Below, in pieces: positions 1 to 10,200 of a stretch of 38,050 nucleotides of DNA (the stretch's first letter is position 1; each line of letters begins with the position of its first letter). Source of the DNA: Pirellulaceae bacterium. Lineage in GTDB: Bacteria; Planctomycetota; Planctomycetia; Pirellulales; Pirellulaceae. Position numbers and translations under genes: made by a program. A model generated the notes under the pieces. The model saw only the letters and a program-made list of their open reading frames with translations, was not told the origin of the DNA and searched no databases. The stretch lies in the NCBI GenBank assembly GCA_022448315.1, contig JAKVCA010000005.1, positions 80,685 to 118,734 on the forward strand, read 5' to 3'.

Positions 1-333
1 AATCAACGCATGGAAGAGGCTCCTGAGGACTTCAGGCATCATTCCATCTCGATGTACGACAGGTGTGGAGAAATGTTTCAATTGCCGAAGGTGTTGGAGC
101 GCGTGCTATGGCATATGTTGCGGGTTGACGATGAATTTCGGCGAGGGGAGACCGGCTGGCAGTCCGAGTTCCGAAAAGCCTGCTGGTTGACGGGGCATAT
201 CGTTCAGGTGAAACAAGGTGAGCAGGCTTGGGTGGGGCGGTGTGTTGGGATCGACGACCATGGGCAACTGACAGTTGAAACGGAACAAGGAGTGACAGTA
301 GTAAGCTCTGGAACGATTCGCCGCATGGGTTGA
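1..333 (+). CDS. birA: Biotin--[acetyl-CoA-carboxylase] ligase, C-terminal part (cut by window start)
   Basis: The reading frame is open from base 1 and ends at TGA 331-333, so this is the 3' end of a gene that begins before the window. The first residues (NQRMEEAP) fit the stretch after the GIGIN strand of biotin protein ligases. The end, with VGIDDHGQLTVE followed by a VSSGTIRRMG tail, matches the small C-terminal SH3-like domain of the BirA/BPL family. The enzyme makes biotinyl-AMP and transfers biotin to the carrier protein of acetyl-CoA carboxylase in the cytoplasm. The catalytic core and any N-terminal DNA-binding domain lie outside, so whether it is also a repressor cannot be judged. 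The ATG at 10 is internal and not the true start. Confidence 0.82.
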   Translation, partial: NQRMEEAPEDFRHHSISMYDRCGEMFQLPKVLERVLWHMLRVDDEFRRGETGWQSEFRKACWLTGHIVQVKQGEQAWVGRCVGIDDHGQLTVETEQGVTVVSSGTIRRMG

Positions 334-365
334 GAGATGTGAGTGACGGATTTACCCAGAGGATC

Positions 366-394
366 TTGACACTCGACCGGGTCGTTGATAATTT
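366..394 (+). promoter_or_regulatory. Probable promoter of the tRNA-Ala gene
   Basis: A perfect -35 box TTGACA (366-371) is followed after 17 bases by TAATTT (389-394), or after 15 bases by the better -10 match GATAAT (387-392). Transcription would start near 400, about 30 bases before the tRNA. The preceding gene ends at 333, which fits an independent unit. Confidence 0.55.
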
Positions 395-430
395 CGGCTA
401 TCGTTGATCGACAAGGGCGGTAAACACGTC

Positions 431-503
<73 letters not shown>

Positions 504-512
504 CTGACATGC

Positions 513-547
513 AAAGCCTCGGAACTTCATGGTTCCGAGGCTTTTTT
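513..547 (+). terminator. Rho-independent terminator after the tRNA
   Basis: The arms AAAGCCTCGGAAC (513-525) and GTTCCGAGGCTTT (532-544) form a perfect hairpin with a six-base loop, followed by a run of T residues to 547. It lies ten bases after the tRNA 3' end. Confidence 0.9.
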
Positions 548-1107
548 ATGCCCGCGTCGTCTCGTGCCCACCAAGTCTCCTTGTAGATTCAATCTCTTTG
601 TAGACCCCATATTCTTTGTGGAACTGCACGCGCGACGTGGCGATCAACGGACGGTTGATCTCCACAGGTTCAATGGGTTGGCGTTCATGAGGCTGGTTTT
701 TCAAGCCCGCTGACTTCACGACTTCACTGTCATGAGGCCGACTTCCCGTGACGTCTTGTCACTTTGGACGCCAGTTGCCATCGTCGAACGGCGTGGGTCG
801 AAATTCAGTCGCTTTGGATCGACGGTCTGTAAAACCTGTTCAGTCGGTTCGCGGCGGTATGACACAGAGTTTCCGAAAAATCGTCAGCACTGGAACCCCG
901 TGAATGGGGTGTTTTCTTCACGGTGAACGACGTGGCGGCCGGTCTTGTGGCTTTTTCGCTTATTCCGGAACGCCTTCTCAATAAGCATGGGCTACGGTTA
1001 ATTGGTCTGCACTGAACCGCCCCGACCTCAGCACCGCAGAGACGCTGCGAGGTTGTTTGTGGGAAACCCGTCGTTTCAATGCAGCAAGACTCCAAAGAGG
1101 CCGCACG
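548..1107 (+). other. 560-base intergenic stretch, leader of the HPt/HD-GYP pair
   Basis: I see no convincing gene here; the short open frames have no family resemblance or good ribosome site. The second half holds several hairpins. CCCC/GGGG (896-899, 906-909) is followed by TTTT. A competing pair CCGTGAA/TTCACGG (898-904, 917-923) shares bases with it. GCTTATT/AATAAGC (958-964, 980-986) is a separate perfect inverted repeat. The promoter of the downstream pair could not be placed with confidence. Confidence 0.4.
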
Positions 1108-1548
1108 ATGAGCACTCAACACTCAAATTCACAGACGTCTGAGATTTCAGCTTGCGCAGATGAACGCGAAGTTCTGGATCGCGATGAACTGCTCCAGCGT
1201 TGCCTGGGTAACTTCGAATTTGTTGAACGTATTCTCGACCGTTTTTCCGAAGACTTCGAAACCAAGTTGGACGGGATTCGTGAGTTGTCCAAGTCGCGTG
1301 AAGTCTACCAATTGCACCAACTTGCACATCAGATGAAAGGGACCGCAGCCAATATCGCGGCCCATAGAATTCAGGCGTGCCTCTGTGATCTGGAACGCTC
1401 GATTGACGAAGAGACATGGGATTCGTTGGATTTATTGATCGACAGTCTGGAGTGTGAATTCCGCGGATTCCAAAAGGTCCGCCAAACACCTGCGCAGGCC
1501 AATACGCCTTCCGATCCATCCAAGCAGGGAGTCGCAGATCATGAATGA
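1108..1548 (+). CDS. HPt (histidine phosphotransfer) domain protein
   Basis: A 146-residue cytoplasmic protein with a single HPt four-helix domain, roughly residues 25-122. The phosphoaccepting site is His74 in the motif AHQMKGTAAN, which matches the family pattern H-x-x-KG-x-A-x-N. Such proteins shuttle a phosphoryl group between receiver domains of hybrid kinases and response regulators. The start at ATG 1108 is chosen because AAAGAGG (1094-1100) sits seven bases upstream; the in-frame ATG at 1057 lacks such a site. Its stop overlaps the start of the REC-HD-GYP gene by eight bases, suggesting coupled translation and a shared phosphorelay. The C-terminal 20 residues are polar and probably disordered. 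Confidence 0.88.
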   Translation: MSTQHSNSQTSEISACADEREVLDRDELLQRCLGNFEFVERILDRFSEDFETKLDGIRELSKSREVYQLHQLAHQMKGTAANIAAHRIQACLCDLERSIDEETWDSLDLLIDSLECEFRGFQKVRQTPAQANTPSDPSKQGVADHE

Positions 1549-2602
1549 GCCTGCAGGTCGCCACGTCCTTGTTGTCGAAGACGACCCGATAAGCGGTGAG
1601 ATACTCGAACAGTGTCTTTCCGCATTTGGATATCGCGTGACATGCGTGAACGACGGTCGAGCCGCGATCGAGAAAATTCGATCTGGGAAGTTCCGTTTAG
1701 TCATCTCGGACTGGGAAATGCCAGAGTTGGATGGAATTGGTCTTTGCAAGTCGATTCGGGAACGTCGTAACGGGGACTACATCTACACGATCCTGCTCAC
1801 CTCACGTAGTGGCACATCCAACATCGTTCAGGGACTTGATTCTGGCGCGGACGATTTCATCACCAAACCCTTCAACCAGGATGAACTCCACGTTCGTCTG
1901 CGAGTGGCGGAGAGAATTTTGGCACTCGAGGGCCGGGATCTTCTTATTTTCAGTCTGGCCAAGTTAGCGGATTCTCGTGATCCTGAAACGGGCGGTCACC
2001 TGGAACGAATTCGCCAGTATTCAAGACTCCTTGCCGAGCAATTGTCGCACTCCGACAAGTATGCTGATGTAGTGGATGGCGATTTCGTTCAGATGATCTA
2101 TTTGACCAGTCCGCTCCATGATATTGGCAAGGTTGGTATTCCCGACGGGATTTTGAAAAAGCCGGGTCCCCTGACACCGGATGAATTTGATGTGATGAAA
2201 ACGCACACGTCCATCGGTGGTGAGACTTTGGATGCAGTCGCGCAAAGACACAGTACCGCCGGGTTCCTCAACATGGCTCGGAACATTGCGTGGTCACACC
2301 ACGAGAGATATGACGGCAGCGGGTATCCAAGAGGTCTCTCTGGGAATGACATTCCGCTTTCTGCACGGATTGTCTGCCTCGCCGATGTCTACGATGCTTT
2401 GACCAGTCGCCGTGTCTATAAAGAAGCGTTTTGCCACGAGACTTCCAGAGAAATTATTCTCAACGGCTCAGGAACACATTTCGATCCTGACGTGGTTAAG
2501 GCCTTCCTGCAACAGGAAGCGGCTTTTGTTGACACGTGTAAACTTCTGCAAACCAGTGAAGCTTCGCTGCTCTCTGAAGTCACAGAAATCGCCGAGTGTT
2601 GA
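1541..2602 (+). CDS. Response regulator with HD-GYP output (RpfG-like cyclic-di-GMP phosphodiesterase)
   Basis: A 353-residue protein. The receiver domain (about 7-125) has the acidic pair Asp14/Asp15, phosphoacceptor Asp57 in SDWEMPELDG, Thr87 and Lys109. The HD-GYP domain (about 135-325) has HDIGK at 193-197, HHERYDGSGYP at 253-263 and the downstream DVYDALTSRR motif. The metal-binding HD pair and the GYP signature are intact, so hydrolysis of cyclic-di-GMP is expected. The start ATG 1541 overlaps the HPt stop codon; an AGGGA site lies ten bases upstream. The domain order is that of RpfG, the output of the DSF quorum-sensing system, but the cognate kinase here is not an adjacent RpfC. The HPt gene upstream and the large hybrid kinase at 4256 are the obvious partner candidates. 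Confidence 0.93.
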   Translation: MNEPAGRHVLVVEDDPISGEILEQCLSAFGYRVTCVNDGRAAIEKIRSGKFRLVISDWEMPELDGIGLCKSIRERRNGDYIYTILLTSRSGTSNIVQGLDSGADDFITKPFNQDELHVRLRVAERILALEGRDLLIFSLAKLADSRDPETGGHLERIRQYSRLLAEQLSHSDKYADVVDGDFVQMIYLTSPLHDIGKVGIPDGILKKPGPLTPDEFDVMKTHTSIGGETLDAVAQRHSTAGFLNMARNIAWSHHERYDGSGYPRGLSGNDIPLSARIVCLADVYDALTSRRVYKEAFCHETSREIILNGSGTHFDPDVVKAFLQQEAAFVDTCKLLQTSEASLLSEVTEIAEC

Positions 2603-2635
2603 GCGACTCGTGAGCCTTTTGTTATTTCAGGGTTC

Positions 2636-2670
2636 GAGTCGTTGCGGGGAAATTAAAGTTGCAACGATTC
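2636..2670. other. Hairpin between convergent genes
   Basis: GAGTCGTTGC (2636-2645) and GCAACGATTC (2661-2670) pair over ten positions with one G-T wobble around a 15-base loop. It lies between the stop codons of the HD-GYP gene and the methyltransferase gene. No T tract follows on either strand, so it may be an RNA-stabilising or weak termination structure rather than a classical terminator. Confidence 0.35.
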
Positions 2671-2738
2671 GTTGAGCAATCACCCATCTGTCCAAGCTTG
2701 TTCATGGGATGATTCGGTATCAAGCGGTGGTTGCCGGC

Positions 2739-3767
2739 TTAGCTTCGGGTAACCTCAAGGAAAATGATATTCTGATTTTCCTCAGCCTTCAGACTGATTC
2801 CCTTCACCTCTTCCTCTGGGATGTCCATGGTCATGTCGATCATTTCGCGTCGGTTTCGGTAGATCAAATCCCAGTCCATGAACGCTTCCATATAGCCAAT
2901 GTCTTTAATCCCTGGGAGGAAATTTGCAATGATCAGACGGCCACCCGGGCGCAGTGAATGAAATAGAAAACTGGCGAGCCGCCGACTGGTATTCGCTTTG
3001 AGGTAATCAAAAAGGCCCAATGAGTAAACAAGGTCGTAGTGCCCCAAATCTGCTTGCCCGGTCAGCAACGTTCGAGCATTGATTGACTCGGTTTGAATCC
3101 CCCAGGTTTCATACTCACGATCGACGACCTCAAGACTGCGAGGATCGGAATCCAGCGCCATGACGTGACCGAGCTTCTTGCGTTTCAGGGCGGAACTAAG
3201 TAACGCTTCTCTGAAGTGTCCACAGGCAACCGAAAGGATGTCTGGGGTCGTTTTGCGTTCCGCGAGATCATCGATTTGACGTGCGATGTATGCTCGACGG
3301 GCTCGCACGCCTTCCGGCGCGGCAGAGCGGCTTGTGTACTCAAAAATCATCTGCCCCAGGCTGCTCATTTCCGGTTCTGGCCAGTTCTCTTCAACGCCGT
3401 AAATATAGTCCAGCAGCACGGCATCGCCTGCGTATCCACGAGGCTTTTCACATGAACGCCTTGTGAAAGGGTCCTCGAGGAAGAGTTCGCGTAGTGGATG
3501 ATTTCGACAGCAACGAACCCAATCCATCCATACAGCGTCGTCTGCGTGCACGCGGACTTGTTGAAGATTCGCAATCAAACGATCGAGCACGGAGTGAAAT
3601 GCGACCCGATCCTGTGCTTGCAGGAGTTCCGAGTGTGCCTGATCCAGTAGTTCGTACCTCGACCGACTATGCGCGAGTCGAGGCCGCTTTGAGCTCGGCG
3701 CCTGAACTCCGAACGAAACGGTCTCTGCGGGTTCGTCGAAATTGCTTGGATTGGATGCCGTCGCCAT
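2739..3767 (-). CDS. Class I SAM-dependent methyltransferase, fatty-acid methyl ester (PhcB-type) family candidate
   Basis: A 342-residue protein. Residues 88-124 hold a distinctive block (HPLRELFLEDP, then EKPRGYAGDA and LLDYIYG) that I associate with methyltransferases annotated as extracellular-factor 3-hydroxypalmitate methyl ester biosynthesis proteins. This assignment is from memory and not checked. The Rossmann domain follows: motif I ILSVACGHFRE at 177-187, the acidic residue Asp206 after strand beta-2, and LRPGGRLIIANF at 272-283. Known members of such families methylate the carboxyl of 3-hydroxy fatty acids to make quorum signals. The gene faces the REC-HD-GYP gene and diverges from the large histidine kinase. 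The ATG has only a poor ribosome site, so the start is provisional. A general small-molecule methyltransferase is the alternative. Confidence 0.7.
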   Translation of the reverse strand: MATASNPSNFDEPAETVSFGVQAPSSKRPRLAHSRSRYELLDQAHSELLQAQDRVAFHSVLDRLIANLQQVRVHADDAVWMDWVRCCRNHPLRELFLEDPFTRRSCEKPRGYAGDAVLLDYIYGVEENWPEPEMSSLGQMIFEYTSRSAAPEGVRARRAYIARQIDDLAERKTTPDILSVACGHFREALLSSALKRKKLGHVMALDSDPRSLEVVDREYETWGIQTESINARTLLTGQADLGHYDLVYSLGLFDYLKANTSRRLASFLFHSLRPGGRLIIANFLPGIKDIGYMEAFMDWDLIYRNRREMIDMTMDIPEEEVKGISLKAEENQNIIFLEVTRS

Positions 3768-3901
3768 TGAGCCAATACCTGTACGGACTGGAGGGAAGTT
3801 GAGTGAAGCCCTGATCTCAGTGAAATTCAGGCGTCAAACTCCTGCTGATTCATTGTTCGAAAACCGCGGCGAACGGATTGGGTCGAGTGCCATTTCGAGT
3901 A

Positions 3902-3960
3902 GACATGAAGGTCTATCATGGAAAGTTTAGAGAATCAACAGTTTTCAAAATCTTCATGTC
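3902..3960. repeat. Inverted repeat in the divergent methyltransferase/kinase intergenic region
   Basis: GACATGAAG (3902-3910) recurs as its perfect complement CTTCATGTC (3952-3960) with a 41-base spacer. It sits between two divergent genes, where a regulator-binding pair or a leader RNA stem would be expected. Function unknown. Confidence 0.4.
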
Positions 3961-4098
3961 GCGACGAATATGACTTGGGCAATTCAGTGAATTTGTTTCA
4001 ATTCGGTGGTTAGGTAAATGCAGGTCGTGATTCATGGGATAAGAAAGAGTGCAACCCTTATAGCTTCACGGTGCGACGGGCCAATTCCGCACCACAAC

Positions 4099-4134
4099 GA
4101 GGAATTGAATGACGCCATATGTGTCAAATTCCTC
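4099..4134. repeat. Second inverted repeat in the same intergenic region
   Basis: GAGGAATT (4099-4106) and AATTCCTC (4127-4134) are perfect complements separated by 20 bases, about 120 bases before the kinase start. The roughly two-turn centre spacing would suit a dimeric regulator, but no regulator is identified. The rest of the 488-base gap shows no gene. Confidence 0.4.
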
Positions 4135-4255
4135 ACAAACGTCACGTTAAGAACCGCGGCGGAAAATCGATTTTTCTGCGAAAAAATCAATTCACCGAGC
4201 AGTCCGCAACGGCGAGCCCTCAAAGAACCGTATTACAGCGGTCAGACCAAGTCCC

Positions 4256-7200
4256 ATGCCGAATGCAATCCACTCCACTGACGATGCACCACAGCGCCCT
4301 GGGTGGCGTTCTGAAGACGGACGCTTTGTAGCAACGCTTGAGCTTTCGAACATGGAAGATCGGGTCACGTGGGTTGGGATCGAAGAAGCGACCGGTGAGA
4401 AGGTCTTGATCCGCATGGTTCCTTCTCGCCTGTTGCCCGATGATCTTGCAAAGCGATTGGTCGAGGAGCAATCGAGAGTTGAATCACTCCAGGTTTCCGC
4501 GAAGCCCCTGGGGCATAGATTCTATGAAGAGCCACAGGAAAAAGTATGGGTTCGTCGCTACGTCCAGGGCGTGACCCTCCGGAAGCGTTTGGAAGATCGA
4601 GCCGTCCCCGTCGCGGTCACGTTTGGGATAGTGCGATCGATCTTGAAAGCGTTGGCCGTTCTACACGACAACCAACTGGTCCACGGTGGAGTTCATCCCG
4701 GGAACGTCATCGTTACCCATGACGATCAGGACGTGGAACTGGTAGATGGTGGTGTGATCCATCACCGCTGTTTCTCTAGTGGAAAGCAAAAAACAACTGT
4801 CGCTGCAATTTATGCTTCACCTGAAGAAAGTGGCGCCTTGTCCTGTGAAGTCGGCAAGGCTTCGGATCTTTATTCTTTGGGTGTGGTGCTGTACGAGCTT
4901 CTCGCCGGACGTCCGCCTTTTGAATCCGAAACGATGGGCGGTGTTCTGCTGAAACACATGACCGAGCTCCCACCCGATTTGTGCCAGTTTGCCGATCACA
5001 TTTCTCCGCTTCTGAATCAGCTCGTTCAGCGCTTGCTAAAAAAAGATCCGGCTGACCGTTACCAATCCGCGGATGCTGTGCTGACCGACTTGGACAACAT
5101 TGAGAGCCTTTGCCTTCAGGGAGCGGGCGACTCCTCGTATGTTCTCGGCGAGACGGACCGAAGGGGAGTTTTGACGGAACCTCAATTTGTTGGTCGCGAG
5201 AAAGAACGCAAACAGCTTGAGGCCGCGACAAATCGCCTGCTAATCGGCAAAGGCGAGACTGTCACTTTGACCGCAGAATCAGGTGGTGGGAAAACGAGGC
5301 TGCTGCAAGAATTCATTCGGGACTCTCGCCGTCAGAATGTCTGGACCTTATTGGGTCAGGCTAGGGCAGAAAACGCGACCCGACCTCTTCATGTTTTCAA
5401 TCAGGTCGTTTTTGAGGTTGTTCAACAGGCCCACCAAGATCCTGAGTTTCTTGAACAACTGACTCGGAACCTCGGAGATCGCACGGAGACACTTGCGGCC
5501 CTGTTTCCTGAGACGCAGCAGTTGGGGTGGGTCGCAGACCGCGGGCTCAGTCCGGAGACGTTTGGTGAACGGCGCGCCATTGGGGCTGCACTTGCGCTTT
5601 TGAAGCAACTCGGAAGCCGGACGCGTCCCGCGACGGTCATCCTCGACGATTGCCAATGGGCCGATCGACTTGCCATGAAAGTGATCCAACAGTGGCAGGC
5701 GAACGAACGAGAAAATGGATCTTTCGACTGTTACATTGCTTTGGTCATCGCCTATCGATCCGATGATGAGGCTCAAGTTCGAGAGCTCAATGCTTTAAAA
5801 TGCCGAACGCATGTTTCGCTGGATGGTTTGGACGAAACCGGTCAAAAACAGTTGCTTGAATCCATGGCGGGCCCATTACCCACGGAAGCCGTAGAGTTGA
5901 TTGCGAAGCTCGCCGATGGCAGTCCCTTCATGGCGGCAGCGATGCTCAGGGGAATGGTGGAGAGTGGCGTACTCATTGCCGAATCCGATGGCTGGAAAGT
6001 GGTCGCCTCTGAAATCAAGAAGTTGCGGTCATCAGGGCATTCCGTTGAGATCCTCGCACGACGGCTGTCGTTGCTTCATCCAGAGACTGCACGTTTTCTG
6101 CAGGCTGCCGCCATTCTCGGTAAGGAGTTTCCGTTTGAACTGGCGGCGGAACTCTCCGGTTTGAAAATCAACCATGCATTGCAGGCGTTTGATGAAGCCA
6201 AATCGCGGCACCTGCTCTGGATCAACTCGGATGGCGTCACCTGTTCCTTTATTCATGACAAGATACGGGAAACGTTGCTCGAGGGGCTCTCCCAAACGCA
6301 GAAGAGAGAGTTGCACATCGCGGCCGCCGCGGCCATTCAAATTCGCAGTCCCGAGGCCTGTTTCGACCTCGCCTTTCACTACCATGCAGGTGGCGATTTA
6401 GTCCATGCCCTCCCCCCGGCGTTGGAAGCCGCAGCAACTGCTCGAACCATGCAGTCATTGCAAATTGCGGAAGAGTTCTACCTCATCGCTCAGAAATGCG
6501 TTTCTGGGCAGAGCAGTATGACTCGGTACGTGATCGAGGAGGGACTGGGCGACGTGGCAATGCTTCAGGGGAGATATGCCGAAGCCGCGAGTTACTTCAA
6601 GCAAGCTGGTATCCATGCTCAGACCCAATTCGAAAAGGCTCAGATCGAGGGTAAACTGGGGGAAGTCGCTTTCAAGAGTGGCGACATGGAATCTGCCGCC
6701 CATTTTTTTGAGCATGGTTTGCGTCTCCTTGGGAAAGCGGTTCCAACCCGCCTGCCGGCGGTGTTGTGCTGTTTCGTGTTCGAACTTACCGTTCAAGCGA
6801 TGCACACCTGCTTTCCAAAAATCTTCTGCCACCGTCAGCCTGGACAGCCCAATCCGAAAGAGACACTTGTTCTACGGCTTTGCAGTCGACTGGCTCACGC
6901 TTACTGGTTCGTCCGCGGATCGGTATCGACCTTCTGGGTTCATCTGCGGGGCATGAATTCTGGCGAGCGGTTTCAACGTTCATTGCCGCTCGCTCAATCC
7001 TATTCTGAGCACGCTCCTGGAATGTCATTGGTCGGTTGGTTCGGGCGTGGGATCGCCTACGCGCGGAGGTCTTACGAAATCCGTCGCGAAGCAGGTGACA
7101 CGTGGGGGAAGGGGCAGTCACTGAGTTTTTATGGCGTGGTGCTTTATGCGGCTGGTCGGTATCAGGAGTGCATCGATCGGTGTCGGGAAGCTGTCCGTTT

Positions 7201-10200
7201 GCTGGAACGCACCGGAGATTACTGGGAAGTCAATATGGCCCGTTATCAGGCTGCGGCTTCCATGTATCGTATGGGGGATCTGAATGCGGCGGTCGAGGAA
7301 GCGAAGCGAATTCACCGTTCGGGTATCGAACTCGGTGATCATCAAGCCTCGGGCATCAGTTTGGATATCTGGGCTCGGGCGAATCCGAGGGATTTCGATC
7401 CTGAAATCCTGGCCCGTGAATTGGCGCATGATCGTCACGATGCCCAAGGGACGGTGCAGGTTGCGGTCGCTCATGGGGTTTACCTCATTCATCAGGATCG
7501 CTTTACAGAAGCGATAAATGTGTTTGAAGAAGCGTTAAAAGTAGCGCGGACCGCCGGCGTTTTGAATACCTACATTTTCCCAGCCATGGTGTGGCTGTTG
7601 ACGGCTTACCGAAAACGCATGGAGCATATGGCGTTCTATTCCATACCGGAACGTCGGCGTGAACTTTGTCGAACGTCAAAGCTTGCAAGGAAAGCCGTAC
7701 GAATCAGTCGTCGGTTTCCAAATGACCGACCTCATGTGCTGCGCGAGTGCGGGATCCTATTGGCCATGCAGGGTAGAATGCGTCCCGCGCGGAAGATGCT
7801 CGGGCGAAGCCTGGCCGTGGCTCGCCGTCAGGAGGCGGCAGTTGAGTTGAAACAGACGCTCAATGCGGTCGAAATGATCGGCTCGCAAATTGGATGGCGA
7901 GATCATAAGAGTCTGCGAAAGCCAACCGATCAAGAGCTGTTAGGTCGTATTCGTATGCCTGATCAGGATCGTGTCGATCTGACATTACCTTCATTGTCCT
8001 TATTGGATCGGTTCGATTCGATCTTGGAGGAAGGACGCAAGGTCGCCTCGTCCGTCAACGAGAAAGAGACCTTGGAGCAGGTCAAGCGAGCAATGACGCG
8101 ACTCTTGAGAGGAGAGGCGTGTTCTCTAGCTCGACTTGCAGTCGGCGACAATCTGGAATCGACGTCTTTGTCACTCTTAACTCTAGAGGATGTTGCTGAA
8201 AGATATTCATTATCCAAAGAATACATCTCAGAAGTGTTCGCCCTTCGTCGGGCTAGGAGTCTGATTTCTGTCGGAAACGGTGACTCCCTGATGGCGGAAC
8301 CGACTCGAGGTTCCGTCCTATGTGCCCCGATCTATTTGCGAGGGGAGCCCTTTGCGTGCGTGATCGTAACGCACGATCATATCAATAATTTATTCTCTGA
8401 GGACGAAGAGAGAATTGCCGACTTCATTACTGCGATTGCCAGTGCTTCGCTTGAAAATGCTGATGGTTTTGTCCAGTTGCAACGTCTCAACGCGACGTTG
8501 GAACAACGCGTTTTGGATCGCACTGAGACCGCGGAGAACAAGGCCCGGGAGTTAAAACGTTCGAACAGGCAGTTAGAAAAAACTGCCCAAGAGCTCAAGG
8601 AAAAGGAAGAAGAACTTTGGATCGCCAAAGAACAGGCCGAACAAGCCAACGAGGCCAAAAGTCAATTTCTGGCGTCAATGAGTCATGAGATCAGGACCCC
8701 CATGAATGGCATTCTTGGGATGACTCAGTTGGCCATGTCAACATCCCTGAATCCGACTCAGAAAGGCTACCTTAATGGCGTCCAGCAATCCTCTCAGGCT
8801 CTATTACGTCTGATTAATGACATCCTTGATCTATCCAAAATTGAAGCAGGTCGTCTGGAGCTTGAACTGATCAAAGTCGATGTGCGAGATGTGGCCGCGG
8901 AAGCTGCTAGGCTGGTTGCGGCGGATGCCGCTTCGAAAGGCCTCGCGTTGGTTGTGGATGTCGATCCTTCGGTCCCGGAAAACCTTCTTGGTGATCCTGG
9001 TCGATTGCGTCAAGTGTTGATCAACCTTCTCGGGAACGCGGTGAAATTCACCGGTCAAGGGAGTGTGACCTTGTCCGTGCATCGGGCGGAAAACGAATGC
9101 GATTCAAACGAAACGCCGTGTTTGGAATTTCATGTCATCGATACCGGCATCGGGATTCCAGGACATCTTGCCGAGACCATTTTTCAAAAATTCAGCCAAG
9201 CGGACAGTTCGACCACTCGCCGTTACGGCGGGACTGGATTGGGGCTTTCTATCTGTTCTCAGTTGGTCGAGCTGATGGGTGGCGAATTTTCTCTGGAAAG
9301 CACTGAAGGTCAGGGCAGTCGATTTTCATTTACCGCCCTTTTTGAGTGTGCCGGGGGAGTCAACAAGATTCCATGGGCGGATCACAGCGTCGGTAAAATA
9401 CCTAACGTGAATTGGGTCGTTGATGATGAAAATACGGGTAGAGCCGTAAAGCATCTGCTTGAGGCGAAGGCCATCGCGCATCGTCGCTATGATTCACGGG
9501 AGGCCAGTGAGATCCTTGATGACATTCTTCAGAACGAAGTCGAGAGTGTCTGGCTTCTCGATTTGAATCGAGACTCTGAATCCGCTTGGAATTTCGCACA
9601 GAAGGTCGCGAGGGAGTCACAGGTCGTCACGGATCGGTTCGTTTGCGCGGTTCCTTTTGAAGACCTTGAAGTGAGCACACGGATTCAGGAACTCGGATTC
9701 AAGAATTGTATGACCAAGCCCATACGACCGTCTGAGCTCGTTGAACTTCTGATGTTCGCGTCGTCGACAGAAAGTCCGGACAACGAGTTGGGCGAGCTCG
9801 GCGTTCTGGTAGAGTCCAGGCCAAGCATGCGAGTTCTTCTTGCCGAGGATGGTCTGATTAATCAAGAGGTCGCCGTTGGCTTGCTGGAAATGAAGGGTTA
9901 TGAGGTGAAAGTGGCCCAAGATGGACGGGAAGCCCTCGATCTTGTTCAAGAGGAAGCTTTCGACGTGATTCTGATGGACCTTGAGATGCCAGTGATGGAT
10001 GGCCTGGAAGCCACGCGTGCCATTCGGCGTCTGGACTGCCCGATCACTTCGTCCATTCCAATTGTCGCCATGACGGCTCATGCCCTCAGTGGGACAATGG
10101 ATGAATGTCGGAAAGCTGGGCAGAACGCTTATCTGTCGAAGCCTATTGACCCAAGTGCCCTATTTGGCCTTTTGGATCGAATCCGCGTTGAGGCCGATGT

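Noticed and set aside
732-1122. Short frames on both strands in the leader of the HPt gene
   Set aside because: No ribosome sites, no family features, and they overlap hairpins.
1076-1564. 162-residue minus-strand frame opposite the HPt gene
   Set aside because: Antisense to a gene with clear HPt motifs; composition reflects the opposite strand.
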